A DNA stretch of 64,000 bases from Trichomonas vaginalis G3 (lineage: Eukaryota; Parabasalia; Trichomonadida; Trichomonadidae): positions 15,654,082 through 15,718,081 of the forward strand of contig NC_067207.1 of the NCBI RefSeq assembly GCF_026262505.1, written 5' to 3'. The notes under the pieces were generated by a model that saw nothing but the letters and a program-made list of their open reading frames with translations, searched no databases and was not told where the DNA came from. The position numbers were made by a program, and so were the translations under genes. This document shows positions 48,270 to 57,218 of this stretch, in pieces. How positions within the stretch are numbered: position 1 is the first letter of the stretch; each line of letters begins with the position of its first letter.

Positions 48270-48340
48270 CCCTTAGAGTCATAGTTCAATGGTAAGAGTC
48301 ATAGTATAATCGTAAAGTCCATTGGTTCGAATCAAGGGGA
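48270..48340 (+). other. tRNA-like remnant (A-box and B-box)
   Basis: TAGTTCAATGG at 48282-48292 fits the polymerase III A-box and GGTTCGAATC at 48324-48333 fits the B-box. CCCTT (48270-48274) can pair with AAGGG (48334-48338). The spacing between the 5' stem and the D-arm is about 7 bases too long, with a doubled AGAGTCATAG, and the T-stem does not pair, so a working tRNA is unlikely. It could be a tRNA pseudogene or a tRNA-derived short element. Confidence 0.3.
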
Positions 48341-48381
48341 TTTTCACACTTTTTTCTTTTTTAAAATTTCAGAGGTTTATT

Positions 48382-48502
48382 TTTAAGGTTCTCGTTGGCG
48401 ACCCCCCGTTCGTCGAAAAAAAATTTCATTTTTGCTGGCGACCCCCAATCACCAATTTTTTTTCGACGAACGTGGGGGGGGTCGCCAGCGAGAACCTTAA
48501 AA
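48382..48502. repeat. Foldback: inverted repeat with about 45-bp arms
   Basis: The left arm AAGGTTCTCGTTGGCGACCC continues with CCCGTTCGTCGAAAAAAAAT. The right arm is its near-complement (ATTTTTTTTCGACGAACG, then GGGTCGCCAGCGAGAACCTT). A partial third copy, TGCTGGCGACCCCC, lies in the loop (48433-48446). The G/C-rich block stands out in AT-rich DNA. No coding potential. Confidence 0.8.
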
Positions 48503-49233
48503 AAAAACAGAATCCCAAAAAGGTGACATTTTGGGTGTATCGTCTATCCCAGGGATAGAAAAATGACTTCACCTTGGATCTATAGTTGGGATTTTATAAT
48601 TCATGAATCGTAAATCTGAGTTTCTGGATTTTTTTAGATATTTAGTTTCTTAATGGAATAACTCATCTACATTATGCAGCAATATAAATTCTCATGGGAA
48701 CTTGTTTACTAAAAGTGAGATATAGAATGTATCAAATAAGAGAGTTGAAATTTTACAGAATTCTACTGTTTCCATGCAATGTTTATCTCTGCTAAATAAT
48801 TTCACATATAAATTAATCTATAACAAAAAATGTCCAAGAAGTTGGTTGATATCTGACCTAAAACTCAGGCTCAGTCTAAAATGGAGCTCATTTACACCTA
48901 GCCTTTAATTTTTTTAAATAGGAAGGTTTTTTCAATTAAAATTTTCATTCTAATCTAAAATTAGCAAATAATCATATCGAAAAAGCAAAGTTGAATTCCC
49001 CAGGTTTCGTTTTTAAACATGCAGCTTGCGATCTATATGAAAAGCACATTTTTAAATAAAGTAATGAAAAGTGATTAAAAATTTGAACAAATAGAATATA
49101 AAACCAAAATGGAGATAGATAATGTATTGGTAATTCTACATATACAACTCACGCTCAGTTTAAAATCGAACTCACTCACATTTGGCTTGGGTTAGAAGAG
49201 AGTTTTTCTCAATTGAAACCTTCAATTTTCATC
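48503..49233. other. Intergenic with repeated 3'-flank fragments of the orphan family
   Basis: No gene. The stretch 48832-48991 resembles 17930-18110 (3' flank and end of the orphan gene), and 49139-49260 is another version. The 3' flank is therefore present as two partial tandem copies here. Confidence 0.5.
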
Positions 49234-49805
49234 CTAATCTAAAACAAAGAGAAAAATTAATAAATTAACATAACGAAAATGCAAATATTGCCGACAAGTC
49301 ATCCAATAATCAATATCTTTAGCAATAACTGCAGAATACCACTGAGGAAGGGAATTATTGAAGCGAGTATTTCCCAAAAACAATCTAAGGGTGGCTATCT
49401 TTGCCATAGCTCCATTTTGCACAAAAATTCTTAATTTTTCGGTTGGTACTGGGACATAATCTTTATATCTGTATTGATTTCCGTCTTGGAAAAAAGAGTA
49501 TTCTCATATGTATTAATACAAATCATGTATTTGGCATTTAATTTTGCGTTGATAGTTGTTTCCTCTGCCCTTATTCTATTACCATTTAAATCACAAACCA
49601 TTCGGTGAATGGCATCATGCATAAATACATAAACTTGTAGTGACTGACTTCCAAACCCTACCGAATATACGCCATTTCCATTTTCCAAAAGAAATCCCAT
49701 GCATTTTCTGCCAGAAACAAGGTCATTACTTGTGTATTTTATATAAACACCAGAGGAATAGTAAAGGTTAAAGGATTGATTATCAGATGCAGTGTCAAAG
49801 CTCAA
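49234..49805 (-). pseudogene. Orphan trichomonad family protein, copy 2, frameshifted
   Basis: Paralogue of 18060-18632. It begins at the same TTG after an in-frame TAA (residues SFDTASDNQSFNLYYSSG). A small deletion near 49480-49490 (QYGNQYR in copy 1 against SKTEINTD here) shifts the frame, so the last 60 residues lie in a second frame (49234-49422). It lies just downstream of ankyrin copy 2, as copy 1 does for its ankyrin gene. Confidence 0.65.
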
Positions 49806-50005
49806 TTAAATAAAACTCGAAATGATAAAAAATATTAATAGTTAGTTGGTTGAATAAATCTACAGTGATATTGTACAAATTCTTCAATTTTTTATATTTA
49901 ATAGTTAGTAATATGTTGGTTGAATAAATATACTTTTTCTGCTCTATAAGATATACAGTAAATATTTAAGAGCTTATTGAAGTAAATAATCATAAAATAA
50001 ACACT

Positions 50006-51810
50006 TTATTCAAGTATATTTTGCTTGTAGCAAATATTAGTATCATATGAAATAAGTAGACTAACAATATTATTATAATTATTTTCAATTGCAATACAAA
50101 GTGGAGTTTTCTCATATTCATCAATGATATCAGGATCTGCACGATGTTGGATAAGAAATACAACACATTCTTTGTAATTGTACTGCACTGCAATATGGAG
50201 AGGTGTTCTTCCTTTTTTATCTTGGACATTGACATCTGAACCATGTGAAACGAGAAAATTGGTGATGTTTGATTATTGCATAATGAAGAGCCGTTTGTCC
50301 TTTGTTATTAGCAGCATTCACATTAACATTATGTGAAAATAGATATTCGATAGCTTTAATATTATTATACTTAACGGCATAATGAAGAATTGATTTGCCA
50401 TTGATATCTTTTGCGTTGATATCAGCTCCATTCTCAATGAGAAACTCAAAAATTTCATGACTATCAAAAGTCGGAAATTCAATGAAATTTATATAATTTA
50501 ACATTAAAGAGATATGAAGTGCTGATTGACTAGTTGCTTGGATTCTAGAATTGATATCGATTCCGTTCGAAATGAGAATTTCGATCATTTCTTTATCGCC
50601 AAAAATCGCAGCAAAATGTAGAATTGATAATCCATTTTCTACTTTTGTATTTACATCTCCTTCTTTTGAAATGAAAATTTTGATAATTTCTCTATGATAA
50701 TTTCTTATTGCATATTGAAATGGCGTAATATTTCCCTTATCTACTGCATTAATATTTGCTCCGTGCGAAATAAGAAGTTTAACAATCCTCAAAGAATTAT
50801 TTAAAACTGCAACATGAAGAGCAGTCTTATCATCATTGTTTTTCGCATCGACATCAACTGTATATTTGATGTTACTTGAAAAAAATAATTCAACTATGTC
50901 AAAATCATTCGATTTTGTTGCTAAATAAATGGGATAATTTCCATTTTTATCTTTGATATTGGGGTTTGCACCGTTAGAAATAAGTATGTGTATCATATCC
51001 TTATTATCCTGTTTTGCTGCATAATGAAGTGGAGTATTATTTTGGCTATCTTTTGCATTGACATCTGCTCCATGTAAAACTAATAGTTTAACAAGTTCAT
51101 GAATACCAGTTTCTATTGCATAATGTATTAAAAATTTCTTGTTGTATTTGAAATTGACATCCGAGCCATGCAAAATTAAGAGTTCTGATATATGAACATT
51201 TTTGTTTTCAATTGCATAGCAAAGAGTAGTTTTACTGCATCTATCCCTACTTCTATTATTTGCACCATTCAACAGAAGAATTTCGGTTATCTTTTCGAAA
51301 TTATGTTTTACTGCATAAGAAAGCATTGTTTCAGAATAAGAAGGGTCATATCTATTGAGTTCTGCACCATAAGAAATTAATAATTTAGTCATTTCAATAT
51401 TATTATTTGTAACAGCAGCATAAAGAGGAATTCCAGGTATATAATCCAAACCATTGACATTTGCTCCTTTAGTAATGAATAATTTCGCAGTTTCGGAATA
51501 ATTATTTTTCAATAAGTGTGAGAAAAATGCCCCATGTCTATTAACATTCACGCCACACGAAATGAGATAATCATATAAAGGTGGGAAGTTAATTAAGAAA
51601 ATATTATCGAACGCACATTTAAAATCCTTTGTCTGATCCAAATAGATAAGAAATCCTTGCAAAAATAAAAATTGACTGCATTCATCTGGGAGTATTTGGA
51701 TATTGAATGTGTTCATCAAATAAAGAACGAAATCAATGTTTTGAGAAATAATGGCATATTTCATACAGATTCCATCTGGTGTTTAATATTTTAAACATTC
51801 ACGCATAATA
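50006..51810 (-). pseudogene. Ankyrin-repeat gene, copy 2, C-terminal portion
   Basis: About fourteen ankyrin repeats (for example LLISYGAELNRYDPSYSETM and FLIENGADINAKDINGKSIL) of the trichomonad family that carries the DUF3447 domain at its N-terminus. The frame enters at the mariner border (51810) and has a TAA at 51783-51785 before the long stretch starting MKYAIISQNIDF at 51764. A frameshift near 50265 is shared with copy 1. The N-terminal exon-like part lies beyond the mariner at 55325-55803. Without the mariner, and with a single TA kept, the reading frame GGNADI-MREC is continuous. Confidence 0.85.
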
Positions 51811-51890
51811 TAGGGTGTCCAAAGGTGTGTTTAGCACAAACCTGAATACTGCGAATAGAAATAAACAAGTTACATATATATAAAGTTTAT

Positions 51891-52510
51891 TTAAATATAA
51901 TCACCATTGGATTCAATCACGCGTTCGCAGCGATCGATCCAGGCTTGAAAGACACGCTTTAAATCATCATGAGAAAATTGCTCAAATTGCTCTCTTACAA
52001 AATTTTCAAGATCATCTGGACTCACGAATTCGCGTCCTTCAGCTCTCTTTTTAGCGTGCCGAATAAATAAAATTCAGAGGGGGTAATATCAGGTGAATAA
52101 ATTGGGTTTGGAACAACTTTGACATTGTTTTCCACCAAGTAATTCATTACCTTATGACTTTTGTGAACTCTTGAATTATCAAAATGAATTGCAAACTTTT
52201 GTTTTTGTTGTTTGGATTTCTCAAACTCATCAGAATTGATAATTTGAGTAAGAACATTGTCAATTAGATACTGAGCATTCATCGTATTAGGTTTTTGAAG
52301 AATATCAATTGCGATGATGCCATTCACGCCCCAAAAAACCGACAACATAATCATTGGTGTGTCAATTTTTTTCTTCGGGAATGTTTGCGGATTTTCATCC
52401 TTCGGGATCCACATGATTTTGGCTTCTGTTGCATATTGAAACCAAGACTCGTCCCCTGTTACTAAAAAGCGAAACTTCTTGGATTGATACGCACCCAATA
52501 TAGAGAGGAG
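51891..52510 (-). pseudogene. mariner transposase, catalytic C-terminal part
   Basis: DDE transposase core: TGDESWFQY (first Asp), IHFDNSRVHKS (second Asp) and YSPDITPSEFYLFG (third position, 34 residues after the second). The third acidic residue reads Glu (PSEF) where mariners usually have Asp. After GTLKRELKD the frame shifts (near 52045), and the true C-terminus FVSPDDLENFVREQFEQF continues in another frame to a stop at 51891. Besides the insertion at 52516 this is a second inactivating change, so the copy is dead. Confidence 0.85.
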
Positions 52511-52515
52511 CTCTT

Positions 52516-54719
52516 CTTATATACGAAAAAAAGAGATCTGACATTGTGTCAGATCTCAGTAAAAGTGACATTTACATGTCAAAAAAATAGAATGAGTTTA
52601 AGTAATTAAAATTGAGGGTGAGAGTAGTATTGTATGAAATAATATCTCTCACCCTCCAATTCATCCTATGGCGCCGAAAAAATTTTGGTGAAATGCGACC
52701 ACATTTCACCAAAATTTCTCGGCGCCATATAGAGAACTAGAGCCTGTGAGGTACTGATACTATCCATGTACCTCGCAGGCTCTAGTTCCAAGCCAAAATG
52801 GCTAAAAATTGCCCGCAATTGTTCACATTGCGGGCAATTTTTAGCCATTTTGGCTGGGAATTGGAGGGTGAGAGTAGTATTGTATGAAATAATATCTCTC
52901 ACCCTCCAATTCATCCTATGGCGCCGAAAAAATTTTGGTGAAATGCGACCACATTTCACCAAAATTTCTCGGCGCCATATAGAGAACTAGAGCCTGTGAG
53001 GTACTGATACTATCCATGTACCTCGCAGGCTCTAGTTCCAAGCCAAAATGGCTAAAAATTGCCCGCAATTGTTCACATTGCGGGCAATTTTTAGCCATTT
53101 TGGCTGGGAATTGGAGGGTGAGAGTAGTATTGTATGAAATAATATCTCTCACCCTCCAATTCATCCTATGGCGCCGAAAAAATTTTGGTGAAATGCGACC
53201 ACATTTCACCAAAATTTCTCGGCGCCATATAGAGAACTAGAGCCTGTGAGGTACTGATACTATCCATGTACCTCGCAGGCTCTAGTTCCAAGCCAAAATG
53301 GCTAAAAATTGCCCGCAATTGTTCACATTGCGGGCAATTTTTAGCCATTTTGGCTGGGAATTGGAGGGTGAGAGTAGTATTGTATGAAATAATATCTCTC
53401 ACCCTCCAATTCATCCTATGGCGCCGAAAAAATTTTGGTGAAATGCGACCACATTTCACCAAAATTTCTCGGCGCCATATAGAGAACTAGAGCCTGTGAG
53501 GTACTGATACTATCCATGTACCTCGCAGGCTCTAGTTCCAAGCCAAAATGGCTAAAAATTGCCCGCAATTGTTCACATTGCGGGCAATTTTTAGCCATTT
53601 TGGCTGGGAATTGGAGGGTGAGAGTAGTATTGTATGAAATAATATCTCTCACCCTCCAATTCATCCTATGGCGCCGAAAAAATTTTGGTGAAATGCGACC
53701 ACATTTCACCAAAATTTCTCGGCGCCATATAGAGAACTAGAGCCTGTGAGGTACTGATACTATCCATGTACCTCGCAGGCTCTAGTTCCAAGCCAAAATG
53801 GCTAAAAATTGCCCGCAATTGTTCACATTGCGGGCAATTTTTAGCCATTTTGGCTGGGAATTGGAGGGTGAGAGTAGTATTGTATGAAATAATATCTCTC
53901 ACCCTCCAATTCATCCTATGGCGCCGAAAAAATTTTGGTGAAATGCGACCACATTTCACCAAAATTTCTCGGCGCCATATAGAGAACTAGAGCCTGTGAG
54001 GTACTGATACTATCCATGTACCTCGCAGGCTCTAGTTCCAAGCCAAAATGGCTAAAAATTGCCCGCAATTGTTCACATTGCGGGCAATTTTTAGCCATTT
54101 TGGCTGGGAATTGGAGGGTGAGAGTAGTATTGTATGAAATAATATCTCTCACCCTCCAATTCATCCTATGGCGCCGAAAAAATTTTGGTGAAATGCGACC
54201 ACATTTCACCAAAATTTCTCGGCGCCATATAGAGAACTAGAGCCTGTGAGGTACTGATACTATCCATGTACCTCGCAGGCTCTAGTTCCAAGCCAAAATG
54301 GCTAAAATTGCCCGCAATTGTTCACATTGCGGGCAATTTTTAGCCATTTTGGCTGGGAATTGGAGGGTGAGAGTAGTATTGTATGAAATAATATCTCTCA
54401 CCCTCCAATTCATCCTATGGCGCCGAAAAAATTTTGGTGAAATGCGACCACATTTCACCAAAATTTCTCGGCGCCATATAGAGAACTAGAGCCTGTGAGG
54501 TACTGATACTATCCATGTACCTCGCAGGCTCTAGTTCCAAGCCAAAATGGCTAAAAATTGCCCGCAATTGTTCACATTCCCATCTTTTGTTGGTAAGACG
54601 AAGAATATGAAATAAATTATGAAGAAGATAATGATGAATAAAATATCACTTTTTATATTTTTGACACGTAAAGTTGTCACTTTTCTGTCAAACTGTTTTT
54701 ATCGTTTTCGTATATAACA
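52516..54719. mobile_element. 2.2-kb foldback-like element inserted in the mariner
   Basis: Both ends begin TTATATACGAAAA reading inward (52517 and 54717) and share AAAAGTGACA plus TGTCAAAAA a little further in, so they form imperfect terminal inverted repeats of about 75 bp. CTCTT occurs on both sides (52511-52515 and 54720-54724) and is the likely 5-bp target duplication. Inside are a hairpin GAGATCTGACA-TTG-TGTCAGATCTC (52533-52557) and the 250-bp array. No transposase gene, so it is non-autonomous. Superfamily not recognised. Confidence 0.75.
52613..54579. repeat. Tandem array of 250-bp units, each a chain of four hairpins (about 7.9 copies)
   Basis: The period is exactly 250 bp and copies are almost identical: a T/G difference at the start of unit 1 and one lost A near 54306 were seen. 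In unit 1 the hairpins are 52613-52657 (arm GGAGGGTGAGAG), 52669-52727 (arm TGGCGCCGA..TTTTGGTGAAATG, loop of 4-6), 52737-52785 (arm CTAGAGCCTGYGAGGTAC) and 52792-52854 (28-bp arm starting GCCAAAATGGC, loop about 7). Spacers are only 6-11 bp. The last unit stops in the fourth hairpin. The frames found in it are by-products of missing stops. Confidence 0.95.
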
Positions 54720-54724
54720 CTCTT

Positions 54725-55115
54725 TCGAAGATTGGACTCTAGATTTTTTTTGAACTGAATTAAGGTTGTGCGGAACCCAACGTGTATACGCTAGTTTGTA
54801 GTTCAAATAATTGTGCAGATAATAACTGACTGTTGTACGTGGTATCTTTGTCATCTCCTCTATCCTTCTGAGTGATGCTCTTGGGTCTTCATCTAGCGCT
54901 TGAAGAATTGCTTTGATTTTTCTTTGATCCGGCGATTTTTTGTCAATTTTTATGATGGGCGCCTTTTTGTTCATGAAGTGATACATCCTAACATGATACG
55001 TTACAGTGGAATAGCTAGGAGCATCCATACCGAAGCATTTTACCAATGTCTCGTAGATTTTTTTACAGTCTTTGCATTTTTTTGCAAGAGCGAGGATGTT
55101 TTCTTTATGATTCAT
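54725..55115 (-). pseudogene. mariner transposase, N-terminal DNA-binding part
   Basis: Starts MNHKENILALAKKCKDCKK at 55115. Two helix-turn-helix segments are visible: residues about 5-45 (IYETLVKCFGMDAPSYSTVT) and about 70-110 (SLRRIEEMTKIPRTTVSYYL), the paired-type domain of mariners. The frame runs KKSRVQSSKE into the border of the 2.2-kb insert, where it is cut. The longer open frame to 55226 is antisense leader and is not used. Confidence 0.8.
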
Positions 55116-55324
55116 TAAAAAAATGAAAAAAATCCCGCCAAAATTTCCCGCGAAACCGCCTCCTGTCTCAAAATTCATTTTATATCCCGGCATGGCGCCA
55201 AAATACAACATACTCATCATATACATATATTCATATTTTTTATTATATATTTATAATCAGCATATATCTCCTTTAATAGTCTCATATAGAGCGCTGTGCT
55301 AAACGCACCTTTGGACACCCTATA

Positions 55325-55803
55325 TCTGCATTTCCACCTAAAAACGATAATTGAAGACATCTGCTCGTAATTTCTAAATTGAATTCTGTAATTAAATATT
55401 TGAAACACTTCACTGCTCCATATTTGCAACACCATTCAAGTAAGGGGTCTCTAGGTACAATATCCAGATAAATATTTTTTCCTCTTACTTGTTTGAATAT
55501 AACAGATTCTTCCATTGTTGCCATAACAATAAATGAATGTATATCATCTTCTATAATTGCTCTTTCACATGCAGTATATTCATTTAAGTAGATTTCATGA
55601 TATTTTTTTACTGAATATGTATTTCTTTCATAAATTTTATCAATTAAAAATTGATATGATGAACGGTATTTATTCTTGTAATTTATACATCGTTGAATTA
55701 ATAATTCAATTTGTGATATATTTAATACATTTGGTTCTAGTATCTTTGCTTTGATTTCCTGATATAGCTTTTCGATTTCTCCTTCATCAAAGTTAGTATA
55801 CAT
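55325..55803 (-). pseudogene. Ankyrin-repeat gene, copy 2, N-terminal portion (DUF3447 type)
   Basis: Codes for the N-terminal domain typical of trichomonad ankyrin proteins (IYERNTYSVKKYHEIYLNEY, LLEWCCKYGAVKCFKYLIT). It ends at SFLGGNADI where the mariner begins. The first ATG in frame (MYTNFDEGEIEK, 55803) is only about 6 bp from the left end of Maverick D. Family members usually begin with more sequence, so Maverick D may have cut off the true start and promoter. If so, this gene carries a Maverick insertion as well as the mariner. Confidence 0.8.
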
Positions 55804-55808
55804 ATCAT

Positions 55809-55850
55809 GGGTACTGAGGCACTGCGCGCCTCCTTACCCCTGATATGTGA
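55809..55850. repeat. Left terminal motif of Maverick D
   Basis: GGGTACTGAGGCACTGCGCG continues with CCTCCTTACCCCTGATATG. The layout is the same as in the other Mavericks: GGTA-type start, a G/C-rich hairpin (GAGGC...GCCTC), then a CCCTGA motif. The partner end is outside the window. Confidence 0.65.
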
Positions 55851-55994
55851 ATTTGACACTTTACGAAACCGTTAACGTATATTTTACAACACAACGACAA
55901 CACTAACTTAACCTTAAATATTTACAAAGCCACCAACCACTTCACCTCACTAATGTTTTCACAAACGACTTCACTACTGTAAAAATAAACGTTC

Positions 55995-56315
55995 TCACTT
56001 ACAAAAGTATTGCAGCGCTTCCCATTGCTGTGCTTCACATAACAGCTCATAATCTTCTGACTCACTTTCTTCTTCATATAGGTCAAAATCACTGTCATAG
56101 TTTATACCTGTAAGTTTTGACAAAGCTAATGAAACACGCTTACCATTTGTATCGTATGCTTGTATAAACTTTCCATTATGCTTGTAGTCATAAACGCTCA
56201 AACTAACTTTACCCTTTCTCCCTCGTATCTGATAGAATGTATTTTCACGAGGAACAAAGAACAAATTCTTGAACTCATGACCGTTGTAGTTTGTTATCTC
56301 AATAGTTTTCGTCAT
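55995..56315 (-). CDS. Maverick D small protein, 106 aa
   Basis: Starts MTKTIEITNYNGHEFKNLFF. The first 75 residues are beta-rich with basic residues (YQIRGRKGKVSLSVYDYKHN). The last 30 are very acidic (DSDFDLYEEESESEDYELL). First gene from the left end. Unknown function; looks whole. The leader is a run of AAAATAAAATAAAAAAT type. Confidence 0.55.
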   Translation of the reverse strand: MTKTIEITNYNGHEFKNLFFVPRENTFYQIRGRKGKVSLSVYDYKHNGKFIQAYDTNGKRVSLALSKLTGINYDSDFDLYEEESESEDYELLCEAQQWEALQYFCK

Positions 56316-56410
56316 TTATATAAAATAAAATAAAAAATAAAATAAAAAATAAACTTAAAAATAAATGATATCACCACCATCACACGTATGAAAACATCCA
56401 TTTAAATTTA

Positions 56411-56458
56411 GGTGAAGTGGTGAGATCTCACCTCTTTTTTCACCTCTTTTTTCACCCT
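56411..56458. promoter_or_regulatory. GGTGAGATCTCACC palindrome with TTCACC repeats
   Basis: A perfect 14-bp palindrome (56419-56432) is preceded by GGTGAAG and followed by two or three TTCACC copies. It lies between two minus-strand genes near the element end. It could be a protein-binding or replication site (inference only). Confidence 0.35.
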
Positions 56459-56468
56459 GTTGAATTCA

Positions 56469-56993
56469 TTACTTTATAACTCTCTTCCTTGGTTTCTTTT
56501 TAGTTGCTTTCTTCACGTCTGTCTCCAACTTGACTGTCTTTCTTCTTCGTCCGTAATGATACCAGTTACTTCCACCAGTCAATGGGTCAAATGGTCTTTC
56601 GTAAGGGTTTCCATACATTCCATAGGGACCATACGGAAGAACTACTAGTGGAGAAGAAACATTTTCTTTAGTTCCATCGACTCTATTTAAATGCAATGTT
56701 TCACCTTTCATCTGGTCATTAAAATCTTTTGCGTGTTTTGCAAACTCATCGTCCTTTCCTAAAGCATTTTCTGACTCAGTCGCAACCAAATTGGATGCTT
56801 TATTTATGAGCCCTATTTTATTTAATCTTAACTTCTTTGCAACCCAGCCTCCAATCTTTCCTTTATTTGCATCTAATGTCTTCGAAACCCTTCCTCCACT
56901 CATTTTATTTACTGCGTCATAAGCTCCAAGTGCTTTTGCTCCAAATGCTAATGCTTTTGTTCCCATTGCGCCTAAAGCTGCCCAAGCTACCAT
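56469..56993 (-). CDS. Maverick D virion-like protein with amphipathic N-terminus, 174 aa
   Basis: Starts MVAWAALGAMGTKALAFGAK, an Ala/Gly-rich amphipathic stretch. The middle is helical, then comes a Pro/Gly/Tyr loop (LPYGPYGMYGNPYERPFDP), and the end is very basic (KKATKKKPRKRVIK). A membrane-active start with a DNA-binding tail resembles minor core proteins of adenovirus-like viruses (inference). The ATG directly follows the stop of the next upstream gene. Looks whole. Confidence 0.6.
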   Translation of the reverse strand: MVAWAALGAMGTKALAFGAKALGAYDAVNKMSGGRVSKTLDANKGKIGGWVAKKLRLNKIGLINKASNLVATESENALGKDDEFAKHAKDFNDQMKGETLHLNRVDGTKENVSSPLVVLPYGPYGMYGNPYERPFDPLTGGSNWYHYGRRRKTVKLETDVKKATKKKPRKRVIK

Positions 56994-57218
56994 TTACACC
57001 ATATTAAAATCATCTCTCTTCAATATTATCTCATAAAAGTTCTCGTTACTGGAGAAAGTCAATGAAACATAAACATTCTCACGGGCTTCACCCTCACCGC
57101 TTTGCGGTCTATCTAACTTCTTTCTTATCTCATCTATTCGCTTCAAAATGTCTGAACAATTGCTAACATCTTCTACAACAGTTATTTCATCATGAATGAC
57201 CTTCAAGAACAAGCTCAT
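56994..57218 (-). CDS. Maverick D small protein, 74 aa
   Basis: Starts MSLFLKVIHDEITVVEDVSN. Helical, with a Glu/Arg-rich middle and a beta-like end (VYVSLTFSSNENFYEIIL). It abuts both neighbours: TAAATG on each side. Its sequence GAGATGATTTTAAT near the 3' end also occurs before the start of the 56994 gene itself. Looks whole; unknown function. Confidence 0.55.
   Translation of the reverse strand: MSLFLKVIHDEITVVEDVSNCSDILKRIDEIRKKLDRPQSGEGEARENVYVSLTFSSNENFYEIILKRDDFNMV

Larger units (their letters stand above)
51811..55322 (-). mobile_element. mariner-type transposon (Tvmar-like), interrupted
   Basis: Terminal inverted repeats of 27 bp, TAGGGTGTCCAAAGGTG... at 51811-51837 and its complement at 55296-55322, with one mismatch. 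They are flanked by TA at 51809-51810 and 55323-55324, the mariner target duplication. The transposase is on the minus strand in two parts, at 54725-55115 and 51891-52510, with a 2.2-kb foreign insert between. Without the insert the element is about 1.3 kb, the normal mariner size. It lies inside an ankyrin gene. Confidence 0.9.

Noticed and set aside
48270-48340. Functional tRNA gene
   Set aside because: The D-arm is displaced by about 7 bases and the T-stem does not pair.
52666-54489. Series of identical open frames of 98 and 74 residues every 250 bp on both strands
   Set aside because: They repeat only because the 250-bp unit lacks stops. The two strands give mirror frames from the hairpins, and no start context or protein likeness is seen.
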